A DNA stretch of 64,000 bases from Sarocladium kiliense (taxonomy: Eukaryota > Ascomycota > Sordariomycetes > Hypocreales > Sarocladiaceae): assembly GCA_030734395.1 (NCBI GenBank), contig JAUZTG010000042.1, positions 2,046,001 to 2,110,000 of the forward strand, read 5' to 3'. Of the stretch, positions 40,732 to 51,643 are shown one piece after another; position 1 is the stretch's first letter, and each line of letters begins with the position of its first letter. The notes under the pieces are model-generated. The model worked only from the letters and a program-made list of their open reading frames with translations. It did not search any database and had not been told where the DNA came from. A program made the position numbers and the translations under genes.

Positions 40732-43700
40732 ATGGATGAAATGTTTGATGTTTTTGAGGGCAAGGCGGAGCCTGACAGCCATAGTGAGGATGAAAGACCG
40801 ACTACGAAAGCGAAAGGGCGGAATCGAGACAAGACAAAGAAGCGAAAAGCGGACGAAGCGATGAACGGGGTCGGAACGACGACGGGCACCGCCAAACCAG
40901 AGGCAGATGCGAATATGGAAGATGCGACAGAGACCTCCAAGGATGGGGACTCGGAGGAGGAGGACTCAGACACGCCTAGCCAGCAAGACAAAAAGAGACG
41001 GAAGAAGGAGGATGGGAATGCCGCGGCTCCGGTTATGACAGATGACTTCTCCACGGCCGAGTCAAGAGAAGTTGCCGGTGCTGCAACCCTTGTTCCCCAG
41101 GATGCCTCCTTGGTTCTCTCGCACAACATTCAGCACCAAGTCGCCCTCCCCCCAGACCTTGACTACGAATACGTACCTCTCTCCGAACACAAATCGCCAG
41201 AGCAACCCGCGCGAACATGGAATTTCAAGCTGGATCCCTTCCAGAGCCTGTCAGTTGCGTCGATCGAGCGAGACGAGAGTGTTCTGGTCTCGGCGCACAC
41301 CAGTGCTGGCAAGACTGTGGTCGCAGAGTACGCCATCGCACAGTGCCTCAAACGCAACCAGAGAGTCATCTACACGAGTCCTATCAAGGCGCTGAGCAAC
41401 CAAAAGTACCGAGACTTCGAAGCTATCTTTGGCGACGTAGGCTTGATGACTGGTGACGTTACCATCAACCCAACAGCAAGCTGTCTGGTCATGACGACGG
41501 AAATTTTGCGGTCCATGCTGTATCGTGGTTCCGAAATCATGCGCGAGGTTGCCTGGGTTGTCTTTGACGAGATTCACTACATGCGTGACAAGACTCGTGG
41601 TGTTGTGTGGGAAGAGACGATCATTATGCTGCCTGATAAGGTTCGCTATGTCTTCCTCTCCGCTACGATTCCCAACGCTTTCCAGTTCGCCGAATGGATC
41701 GCAAAGATCCACCATCAAGCCTGTCACGTCGTTTACACAGACTTCCGTCCGACGCCACTCCAGAACTATTTCTACCCATCTGGAGGTGACGGTGCATACA
41801 TCGTCGTCGACGAGAAGAGCAACTTCAATGAAGAGAACTTCAACATGGTGATGAAGAAGGTGGAGGAGAGGAAGGGCGCCGATTCGGCAGATCCGAATGC
41901 GAAAATGAAGGGCAAGGGAAAGAATAAGAAGACCAACAAGGGTGGTGCAGACAGTGGTTCGGACATTGCGAAGATTGTTCGCATGACGGTGAAGAAGAAA
42001 TTCAACCCCGTTATTGTCTTCAACTTCAGCAAGCGTGAGTGCGAGAACATGGCGCTTGCAGTCTCCAGTCTGAACCTCAACGATGACTCTGAGAGAGCTA
42101 TTGTCGACAGCGTCTTTAATAACGCCCTCCAGAGCTTGTCAGAGGAGGATCGTCAACTCTCGCAGCTGACTGGTCTTCTTCCACTGCTCAAGAACGGCAT
42201 TGGCGTCCATCACTCCGGCTTGCTTCCAATTCTGAAGGAGACTATCGAGATTCTGTTCCAAGAGTCACTCATCAAGGTCTTGTTCGCTACAGAGACATTC
42301 TCTATCGGCTTGAACATGCCTGCCAAAACTGTCGTCTTCTCACAAGTAACGAAATGGGATGGTGTCAAGCGGCGTCCGATCACTTGTTCAGAGTACATCC
42401 AGATGGCTGGACGAGCTGGTCGTCGTGGACTCGATGCTCGTGGTATTGTCATCATGATGATTGACGATAAGCTTGAGCCAGAGGTTGCGAAGGAGATTGT
42501 GACAGGCCACCAGGATCGCCTTAACTCGGCGTTCTACCTTGGCTACAACATGGTTCTCAACCTCCTGAGAATCGAGGCTATCTCCCCAGAATACATGCTC
42601 GAACGTTGTTTCCATCAGTTCCAGAATGCGGCAAGCGTACCGAAGCTAGAGAAGGAGCTGATGGCGTTGCAACAGGAGCGCGACGGCTTGACGATCCCCG
42701 ACGAGGCTACAATCAAGGACTATTACCAAATCCGACAGCAGCTCAACACCTATACCAAGGATATGCGCTCAGTCATTCAACTTCCAAACTACAGCCTCGA
42801 CTTCCTGCAGCCAGGTAGACTCGTGCAAATTTACAACCCGAAGGAATCACCAGAGAACGTCAGCGGAGGTATGGACTTTGGCTGGGGTGTTATCGTGCAG
42901 CACACAGCACGCCGAGCACCGAAAATGGGCGAGCCAGACTGGGCACCTCAAGAGTCTTATTTCATCGATGTCATCCTGCCACTCTCTGCCTCTAGTGCTG
43001 CATTCAAAGAAGGCCACCCATCTGGCGAGATGCCACCTGGTCTTGTTCCTCCCAGCGGGGAGTCGGATATCATCCACGCACAAGTGCCTTGTCTGCTCAC
43101 TTGCATCAAGGCCATCAGCCAGATCCGCCTCTTCATGCCGAAGGAGGGGTTGAAGAAGGATGCAGACAGGGAACAGCTGTACAAGTCTCTCGCTGAGGTT
43201 CGACGACGCTTTCCTGACGGCATGCCCATTCTCGATCCCTTGGAGAATATGGAGATCAACGACGACTCCTTCAAGAAGCTGCTCCGCAAGATTGAGGTCT
43301 TGGAGTCAAGATTACTCGCCAACCCGCTCCATCTTTCACCGGTGCTTCCGTCTCTGTGGGACCAATACCACGAGAAGGTCCAGCTCTCCGAGAAAATCAA
43401 GGAGAAGAAGAGGGCTATCGCGAAGGCCCACAGCATCGCCCAAATGGACGAGCTGAAGTCAAGAAAGCGTGTGCTTCGCCGTCTTGGTTTCATTAACGAC
43501 GCCGAGGTTGTGCAGCTCAAGGCCCGTGTCGCCTGCGAGATTTCATCAACTGAAGGCCATGAGCTTGTCTTGTCCGAGCTGCTCTTTGACCGGTTCTTCA
43601 ACGAGCTCACGCCTGAAGCGTGCGCAGCGGTGCTGAGCTGCTTCATTTTCGATGAGAAGGTGGAGACGGCAGCGCTCAAAGAGGAGCTTAGCAAGCCATA

Positions 43701-44086
43701 CCGCGAGATTCAAGCTAAGGCGAGAATTATCGCTAAGGTTAGCCAGGAGTGCAAGCTCGACGTGAACGAGGAGGAGTACGTAGCGAGCCTGAAGTGGCAA
43801 CTCATGGAGACAGTGTACGCTTGGGCACAAGGGAAGAGCTTTGCGGAGATCTGGTGAGTCAAAGACATGTCCTGTGATTTTATGCATGTGCTAACAAGGC
43901 TTTAGCAAAATGACCAATACGTATGAGGGTTCTCTCATCCGCTTGTTCCGACGCCTGGAGGAGCTTCTGCGGCAGATGGCCGAGGCTGCCAAGGTCATGG
44001 GCAATGAGGATCTGACGAAGAAGTTCGACGAGAGTCTGCAGAAGATCAGGAGAGATCTCGTGGCTGCGCAAAGCTTGTATCTCTAG
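40732..44086 (+). CDS. MTR4: RNA exosome/TRAMP helicase Mtr4 (DExH, Ski2-like)
   Basis: Nuclear 3'-5' RNA helicase that feeds rRNA precursors and aberrant RNAs to the exosome, with TRAMP. Exons 40732-43853 and 43906-44086 (52-nt intron) give 1100 residues, close to the family's usual 1000-1100. The frame is open upstream but without ATG, so MDEMFDVFEG is the start. The first 130 residues are acidic/Lys-rich. Walker A is SAGKTVVAEYAIAQ (about 190), motif II is DEIH (about 279), and motif VI is QMAGRAGRRGLD (about 557). The arch/KOW region follows, then the C-terminal DSHCT helical domain, ending KIRRDLVAAQSLYL. DSHCT and the absence of an Ski2-type N-terminus favour Mtr4 over Ski2. Confidence 0.95.
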
Positions 44087-44425
44087 CCGTAAATAATGGC
44101 CAGGGATAGTGTTTTGCTTTTGTTGAATGGCGAATCCGACCTACTTCGAAGTATGGCGCTGGCATTATCTCAGTAGCATCTGCTCATATGGCGAGTGGCG
44201 TTCTGGACAAGGCGACTTAATGCATACATATTCTCTTTGATAGCAATGGACATAGAAACAAAGGACTTGATGTATTGGTATCATCTCTTCTCGGAGTTTC
44301 ATCATATAGTCGCATATGTTCACGTACTAACCCCATTCAGACTCGAATCTAATCCCATAACACCAGCCCATGCCCTTGATCTCCTACTCATACAATCCTT
44401 CAGACCCATCGAAAGGCGATCCATA
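44087..44425. other. Intergenic, convergent 3' ends of MTR4 and DSC3
   Basis: 339 nt with AT-rich 3'-UTR-like sequence; nothing else recognised. Confidence 0.6.
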
Positions 44426-45448
44426 CTATGGTGTGCCTGATAAGCCCATAACGACGCCAACCGTTAAACTCAACACGACGCCTGAACCCACGAAAATCTG
44501 CCACTTCTCACTCCAGATCCCGTCCTGTCTCAATAGCCAAGTCATACTCCCCAGTGGGAAGAAGAACCCAATCATCATGCCACGTATAAGCACGTCCAGA
44601 ACCGTAGCCATACTGCTCCCTTCGTCCTCAAAGGCCCTCGCTGCCGCAGTATTTGGCCCGTCTCCCGCGTTGTTGTCTATCCAGGCATCCTCCAGACCAC
44701 GCATTGTGTCTGGAGATGGTAACGAGTCGGGCGCGAAGCGCTCATTGTGGATGGAAGCGAATTGCGTGCGCAATGTGGCGATCTCGGAGGCGGTGAAGCC
44801 GGACTGAAGGAGACGATCGAATCCGCGAGGTCGAGGACGGGTAGATGTTGGTGGTGCAGCGCCAGAGGTCGCTGATGCTGAGATATCTGGTGGCAAAGAC
44901 GCAGCGTCGCGTTCTTGCGCAAGCTCCTCGGCGGAGAGCTCATCACCTATGGAACAGTTCACATAGACGCGTTGCAGAGGAAGTTGTAGTGGCGGCGGGG
45001 GATCGAGCCTTGCCTTCCCTTTGCCTGACGGGTCGACATGCTCGGGCTGTGGTGGTGGAGGCTGTTGTTGTGGTTGGCTGAGAACGGAGGAGAGGGCTGC
45101 GGTGTCTGGGAGTAGACGCCCGCGGTAGATAAGACGTAGTCGCGAGTGTGATGCGATGGAGGTTCGGAGTAGATGTTTAAGACCGAGGACGGTGGTGGCC
45201 TCGGGAGAGGGAATGTCGAGATCGAGGTCGGGATGGGAGTGGGAGAATCGAATGGTTACGTGGAGGGGTGTGCTGGAGGAAGAGGAGGCATGCTGGCCCG
45301 ACGAAGAAGCGAGCGACATCATGAAAGTGGCAGCAGTGGGTATACAGGCTGCATGTTGCTTGCTGTATGCAAACTGCAGACGGTGGTGACGTTGTGTGTG
45401 GTTTAAGGTTGTCGTGCCGTTGGTGAGGCGATCCGCGACATGTGGCAT
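44426..45448 (-). CDS. dsc3: Dsc E3 ubiquitin ligase complex subunit 3
   Basis: Part of the Golgi Dsc complex that ubiquitinates membrane proteins and is needed to activate the sterol/hypoxia factor SREBP in fungi. Single exon, 340 residues from the first ATG. After a Ser-rich start, PLHVTIRFSHSHPDLDLDI opens a ubiquitin-like domain, with LRLIYRGRLLPDTAAL at its centre. A linker and VYVNCSIGDELS follow. The C-terminal domain begins RGFDRLLQSGFTASEIATLR, and two hydrophobic segments at the end (GMMIGFFFPLG and VGSGVVLSLTVGVVMGL) anchor it. The conserved part starts near residue 62, so the ATG at 45322 or 45319 may be the true start. Confidence 0.9.
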   Translation of the reverse strand: MPHVADRLTNGTTTLNHTQRHHRLQFAYSKQHAACIPTAATFMMSLASSSGQHASSSSSTPLHVTIRFSHSHPDLDLDIPSPEATTVLGLKHLLRTSIASHSRLRLIYRGRLLPDTAALSSVLSQPQQQPPPPQPEHVDPSGKGKARLDPPPPLQLPLQRVYVNCSIGDELSAEELAQERDAASLPPDISASATSGAAPPTSTRPRPRGFDRLLQSGFTASEIATLRTQFASIHNERFAPDSLPSPDTMRGLEDAWIDNNAGDGPNTAAARAFEDEGSSMATVLDVLIRGMMIGFFFPLGSMTWLLRQDGIWSEKWQIFVGSGVVLSLTVGVVMGLSGTP

Positions 45449-46264
45449 GGCACTGGGAGTGCGCCTAATGCGACCGCTAGTTACTCATGGGGTACCCCAG
45501 TCATTGCAGTCGCTGACTCCATCTGCATTCAGTTGTACACATCCTCCGTCCGGTCTCTCTCCGAATTTACTCTCCTAATTATTGTATAAGCGAGTCGTTG
45601 ACCGTAATTTCGCAACCACCTTTCAAAACTTGGCATTGTCATTGAGTGAGGCTGCCCTTGTGAAGGCGTCATGCTGGCCAACCTGTAAGTCATCCTTGAG
45701 ATAGGGATACCTCAACATTGGCAGGATGAGCACGGGGTAGGATAAGGTATACAGTAGACCATATGGGATATCCTGTGACAAAGACACGACCCGCAAGATG
45801 AAAGTCAATATAATCGCACGGCACTCGGCAACTTCCGCCAGTCATTCTCGAACAGCGAGTGAGTACAGGAGACTCAAGCCTCCACAACTTCACATCGCAT
45901 TGTTCTCTCCTTCACAATGGCTTCATCATCCGGACTAACTCAGATATAATTGCATTACCCCACTGGAAATTGGTAGAACTTCTCTTTCATGGTCTCTTGA
46001 CTCTGCATTCAGTGTCAATGTGTCGAGCCAGCCGCTACTGTACACAATGCTGGTGACACACACCATGGCGCCCTATTGTTCTACGCACGTTCCTGGATAC
46101 CACATTGAACTGCATACTATTCAGTACACCAAGGCTCTCTCGAATAGCTCAACGTGATCTTAATCTCCTCCTGTGAATTCGACTATCACTCTTGATCCTC
46201 GCTTTCTCAGACCCTCGAACAGGCTCGATTTAGTAGCAGTCAACAGGACGCATCAAATGCAAAC
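45449..46264. other. Divergent promoter region DSC3 / cytochrome P450
   Basis: 816 nt between start codons. No further gene, repeat or RNA is supported. Short open frames have no domain motifs. Confidence 0.55.
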
Positions 46265-47937
46265 ATGGCAATTGTCGACAGGGCCACCACTTTCGTCACG
46301 CAGCGGTCACTGATCGAAGCAGTCGGTCTGATTGCCTTGATTGCGCTGGCTCGCTTCCTGTGGGATCCTCTGGACAAAAAGGAACCCCCTGCTCTGCGAT
46401 CTCGGGTTCCTATCGTCGGACATCTGATCGGCCTGATTCGAAACGGACCTCATCATCTCCCCATTCTTGGGTAAGGGTCTCTCCGTGTCTCAAAGATTTC
46501 AGTATCTGACCATATTACAGTAAGAAGGGAAGACCGGTGGCATCTCTCCCGATTGTTCAAGGCAGGCTATACGCGGTCTGGGATCCAGCCATAGTCCAGT
46601 CACTTCAGAAGAACAAACATCTCTCATTCTTCCCATTTCTTCGTCTGTTCATCAAGAAAGAGACTGCCTATGATCCTCGTCATGAAGACATCATGCAACG
46701 GGATCCAGGCGTCCTTGAGGAAGGTCGCAAGGTCATTCAGAACTCCATGACCCTAAAGCACATCAGAGCCATGAACTTGACAGCTCTGAACCACCTGGCT
46801 GAAGAACTGGAGAAAATTACTGCCGAAAAGCCGTTGACGATCGATAACATGTGGATCTGGTTTCGCAATACCATGACCTCTGCAACTTGTGAAGCCTTGT
46901 TCGGGCGGGACAACCCGATGGACAAGACTGACAAGTACCCTACCATCATGGACGATGTCTGGTGAGTTGACATCCTTACTTTTCCAAGACAAGTGCCTAA
47001 TCACTGTTCCAGGACCTTCGAGGGGGGTGTCGATCGCCTTGTCATGGCGCCTTTCCCGTCCCTCACCTGTCGCAAGATCATCGCTTCACGAAACCGTTTG
47101 CAGACTGCAATGAGGCAGTACTATACCAACAGATCCGATGAGAAGGAAGGTGTATCTGAGATCATCCGTGGCCGGGCCGCGATGCTCCGAGAATTCGGCC
47201 TGAACGACCACGATGTTGGCGGCTACGAAATAATGATCATCCACGTCGCCATCACCAATACCATCGGCACAGGCTTTTGGTTCTTCGCCTATATCTACTC
47301 AACTCCTGGTCTGGTGGAGGCCATACGGGAGGAGGCCAAAGCCGCAGTCGAACGCAGCGACACCGGCGAGGTCACCATCGATATTGCCCATATTGTCGAG
47401 AAATGCCCTCTCCTGGTTGCTTGCTACCGTGAGTCTCTCAGATTGACCAACCAGTTCATTGGTAACAGACAACTCCAGGCCGACACAACTGTCTCGGACT
47501 CCAACAACAGGACCTATCTGTTGAAGAAGGGCATCTGTATCCAGTGGCCTGCGAGGTATCTGCATACCTCTAAGGACGTCTGGGGTGACGATGCCATGGA
47601 GTTCAAACCGGAGCGGTTCCTGGAGATGAACAAAAGCCCTGACATCCCTGAAACAAAAGCAAAACTTGCAAGCTACATCCCCTTTGGAGGAGGCAAGCAC
47701 TATTGCCCTGGGCGAAGCTTCGCACAAGCTGAGAATGTTGGTGTGGTCTTGACCATGATCCTTGGCTATGACGTGGCACCTCTGAAGGGAGATTGGAAGT
47801 CAGTTAGAATTCCTGAGAAGGACACGCCTAGCTTTGCTTCGGCGATTTACAAGCCAGCAAATAATGGTGAGGGATGGGGTGTCAAAGTTCAACGACGTGA
47901 GGGCTGGGAGGACGCCACCTGGAAATACATCACCTGA
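46265..47937 (+). CDS. Cytochrome P450 monooxygenase
   Basis: Exons 46265-46470, 46521-46961 and 47013-47937 (introns of 50 and 51 nt) give 523 residues. An N-terminal hydrophobic anchor (LIEAVGLIALIALARFL) is followed by a Pro-rich hinge. ExxR is in CYRESLRL, the PERF-like motif is FKPERFL, and the heme-binding loop is FGGGKHYCPGRSFA with the Cys ligand. The I-helix region (IMIIHVAITNTIGTGFWFF) lacks the usual AGxxT but resembles the CYP7/CYP8-like fungal group, whose members hydroxylate sterols or oxidise lipids. Substrate unknown. No biosynthetic backbone gene is adjacent, so it is not in a cluster visible here. ER membrane location expected. Confidence 0.9.
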
Positions 47938-50900
47938 GGTTAAGGGAAGCTCACCTGGGGCTATTCGAGGTTCGCTGAGATATTTTCCTATCTATTTCTG
48001 GTGCTATTAGGTTCTTCAGAATTCATTCGGTTGTGCATTCTTCCGGACTTTAGCTCATAGCTTCGTCTCACGAAAATCTACTCCTGCAAGATACCTTGGC
48101 TCTCTTATGAATGAGTCGTCACTGAAGCGGCAACAGTCTGTGATGAAGAAAATTCAGGGTTCGGAAGTGAATTTTGGTAGCTTGCTTGAGCATTGACTCA
48201 CTGAGACAGGTACGAATGCTGGAAACAGAATTCACTGATCGTCATCAGGCAACAAGTTGCTATAAAGTCCAGCTCCCCTCTGCTCTATCACATTAACACG
48301 AAGCACTTCTTTTGATGGTTATTACACCCTCAGCTAGGTCAGGGCAATATGGCAAACAGGAACGAAGGGACTGTGCGAGGAGACGTGGACGGTATGGTCA
48401 ACCCTCCCAAGTGAACAGAAGCGGCCCAAGAGCTCTGGCGGGCTGCGGTCGGGAAAGCCAAGCAAGACTTGGATAAGGAGTACAGCCAGAACTATCATCC
48501 CAATATCAAGACAGCAAAGGAGAAATCCAAGACTCCAGACAACGGCGCAAAGTCGACCTATTCATCGCAAGGGAAGAGGTAACGAGGGAGAAGCGGGAGG
48601 CGAAGTGTGCCTCGTTGAAGAGAACGGCGTAGCATGATCCATCCCTTCAGGGGGCAGGGAAAGGCGTTACGACCAGAAGGCCCGGAGATGAACTAGGTTG
48701 GGATTAGATGCTCTGGAAGAAGACTAATGCGGGTGTTGCTTCGCAAACCAGATGTCAAGCTTGAGATCGACTGGTCGCGGATCATGGATTGGTCGTACAA
48801 CCTACTATCCCGCGGTCGTAGCTTACAGAACTACCATCTCTAGTCACGGAACATTAAACAGATGCGCCACTGGAACAAGCTGTACTGCAGGTCGCTGATC
48901 CCACTTCGACATGCATGGGAAAGGCTCGGGGTGTCGATCAAGGACATGTCGATTAGCCGGGAAGGCGAGGATCATGTACTGACAAGTTGGCTTGCCATGA
49001 ACGGCATTCTTCATCAATCAAAGTGTTAAAAGACTTGGGCAGTCCAGTAAGCAGATTCCGGAAACATCCTTTGTGTCCCGTTCATGCACCAAGAGCTGCG
49101 GCGGGCGCGGCTGCACACCCTCCTGGTCTCGAATAGGGCCACACCCGAAGCATGAGGCAAGTAAATGATCCAGTAATAGGACACCATAAAGATGCTGCTG
49201 CAGGTTGTGTTGGTGTCACTGCATTTCCCCAGCTTTTTCGTCCCGCATGATTTCCGAAAGCATAAACCTTGCAGGAGGAGTGTGATCATGCAGGTTGCAT
49301 CCAAGGTCGCGTGTGCGCGAGTTGTAGCGCGGGGTTGTTTATTGTCTACAGCTTTGTAATGTCTCAAGAGCATCGGATGATCTCAAATAACAAAAGTTGC
49401 GTGCGAAGTCAGAAGATCTCTTTTGGGGTGATGCTGTATTCGGAATCTTCGACCAGCTAGCTGCCTTGTGTCACGGCTTTGGTGACAAAACCCCTTGTAA
49501 AGAAGAGGTTTAGTGAGACTGCACCTCGATGGTAGGCGTCATACCCAAGAATTCGAGTTTCCACGACTCTGCTGATCAGACGTCAATTGCAGGGCTGTGA
49601 ACAAGGGTTCTGTGTCTAACACAATTGACTCCGAGTGGCCTCCATCCGCTACTACTGTGAGAGATATTTATCATACGCTATTGGAGTCATTAACTCAGTT
49701 TGGACGTGTTGAAGTTGAAGTTGCCCTCTCCGTCGCTGGTTTGGGTGGCCGTCCTTGTATTCGTATGCGCCACTGCATATTCATCTCGGGGCCACCTGGA
49801 TAGCCAATCAGACAGTGTTAATATACTGACCTTTGCCATTCTTGACGGAATGACTGTCCAGCCAGATACCAGTACTCCATGTCAAAAAGCGACCGGGATT
49901 TTGAAGAACCGAAATGACGACATTGGGCGAAGGAGCCTGGTCTGACGCTGTGCCGGCCACGGCTGGCCGGGGCTCACAGGAATGGGTGTCTAATGCCGTC
50001 AGTGCAGTTGATCATTGCACTGACTTCGCGTTCTGGTATTTGAGGCTTGGACCGATTTTCGAAAATTGTGGTGGTTGTCTATCTCCAGTCTCCCTTGAGC
50101 AAATGTAGCCCATGTCAGGGTTCGCACTCTGGCTACCTGTGATTGTTCACACTAGTGTGCTTGGCGAGACAGCCAAAATCTCGTGGTAAGGAGCGAGTCC
50201 CTTAATTTCGGGCGTCTAGATTGAAAGGGTTGCTCGATATTTGGGTAGAATGCTGCTTGGGAGCATTGACTTATATGGGTTCGGCTATAGACGGACCCTG
50301 GACCAGTGGCCCTCACATACTTCCTCGGCAACAGCCGTCTCCATGCCACCATGGGTGAATGAGAAGAATTCAAAAGCCACAAATCAGCTCAAACTCGTCG
50401 GGCAAGGACTTCCGCGCTAAAGTCACAGAATTGCCTGGAAAGTGTGACATGCAACTCACTTGCCAGGCCCAGCCCAGTCAGCAGATCGCCAACCAGCAAA
50501 CGCGAGTATATCCTACCGGCCAGACGCAGGCACTGTGATGACGAGACAATGAAGACGAAACCTGGGGTTAGGCTTTAAACTTTTTTTTGGACCATGACAG
50601 CTGATCACGGGGGCGACGACACGGCGCATCGTCATCTTTCTCCCCTCGAGAGTCTGGCCATGGGCGGACATCGTCCACTCGATGATTGCAGAAGACATGA
50701 GATGCGCGACCACTGCCTCTATGTAAACGTCTGTCACTCAGACCCGGGAGCTATTTCAGTAACATGACGATGACCCCACAGATCGCCACCCAGCATGCGC
50801 GAATGCCCCTTTCTCGTACACAGTGGAAAGATTCCTTGCATCTGGATCACATCCCGACAGTCCGCGAGGGGTGTGGTGTCAGCAACACGGCCTCTGGCAT

Positions 50901-51643
50901 CAGGAAAAGCCCGTCCCGAGAGGTTCATTGGTGATTTTAGTCTCATGACATGGTGTCTGTTAAATACTTGGGTCTGATGGGAGTTCAGGACAGCAAATTC
51001 CAGGATTCGCCCAGATCGTTCTCACTGCTCGGTAAGGCAAGGAACGTCCGCAGACAGGGACGCGGAGATGTTGTTTATCACGGTAGGAGATACCAATTAG
51101 TTTAAGGCAAGATTTTCTTAGACACAACTTTACTGTCTCGCTCCGCGGTGTGCCATCATACAACCTTGGACCACTCCTTGGATGGCGCATGGCGAGCTCA
51201 ATACTTGCGGGAAGGTGGTTATACACGCGACGCACCTCGGTGTGTTAATACCGAAAAACTAGTTTCTGTCTGTCATTCAAGGGTCCCGAACGCCTGCAAA
51301 GGCAACGATTCTTCCGAAGTCTGCAACCTCTACCCAACCTTGCATGTTGACAATCGGCCAACCTACCGGTTGACCCCACGCCATCGGCCTCTCCATAGAA
51401 CCTGGTCTACGAGTTCCCCACAGGCCTTGGGGTTTGTGTGGGGAAGACATTACGACGTTGGCGCTGCAGCAGCGAGTTGCGATTTCGTATTAAAGGTTGG
51501 GGTAGTCCCACCGTCTGTAGCCGACACCGTGTTCCAGCAACTACTCTCCTCTCTGTCTACATTTTGCGCCGCAGTGATCTCATTCGATCAGAATTTTGAC
51601 TACAACGGTCTGAGTTATACTTCGGAACTGCTGTTGAGAAGCA
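47938..51643. other. 3.7 kb gene-poor region with a decayed gene
   Basis: Between the P450 and the Zn2Cys6 factor. The relict listed at 48349-49029 is the only coding-like sequence I see. A run of 8-9 T lies near 50581-50588. Other open frames (49.6-50.1 kb, 51.1-51.6 kb) lack motifs or run into the transcription-factor exons in the wrong frame. The right end must hold the promoter of the factor. Confidence 0.5.
48349..49029 (+). pseudogene. Relict of an unidentified gene
   Basis: Frame from ATG 48349 encodes plausible protein, broken by TGA 48412-48414, TAA 48580-48582 and TAG 48841-48843. Coding-like pieces include AQELWRAAVGKAKQDLDKEY before the TAA, and DWSRIMDWSYNLLSRGR then MRHWNKLYCRSLIPLRHAWE around the TAG; the latter frame runs to TAA 49027-49029. 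Between them a second frame from 48543 reads RRKVDLFIAREEVTREKREA up to TAG 48630-48632, suggesting a frameshift. I do not recognise the family. Several stops are one transition from sense codons (CGA to TGA, CAG or TGG to TAG), as expected after RIP or plain drift. Confidence 0.35.

Noticed and set aside
49597..50108. Short open frames in the gene-poor zone
   Set aside because: No motif, no splice partners, no homology I can recognise.
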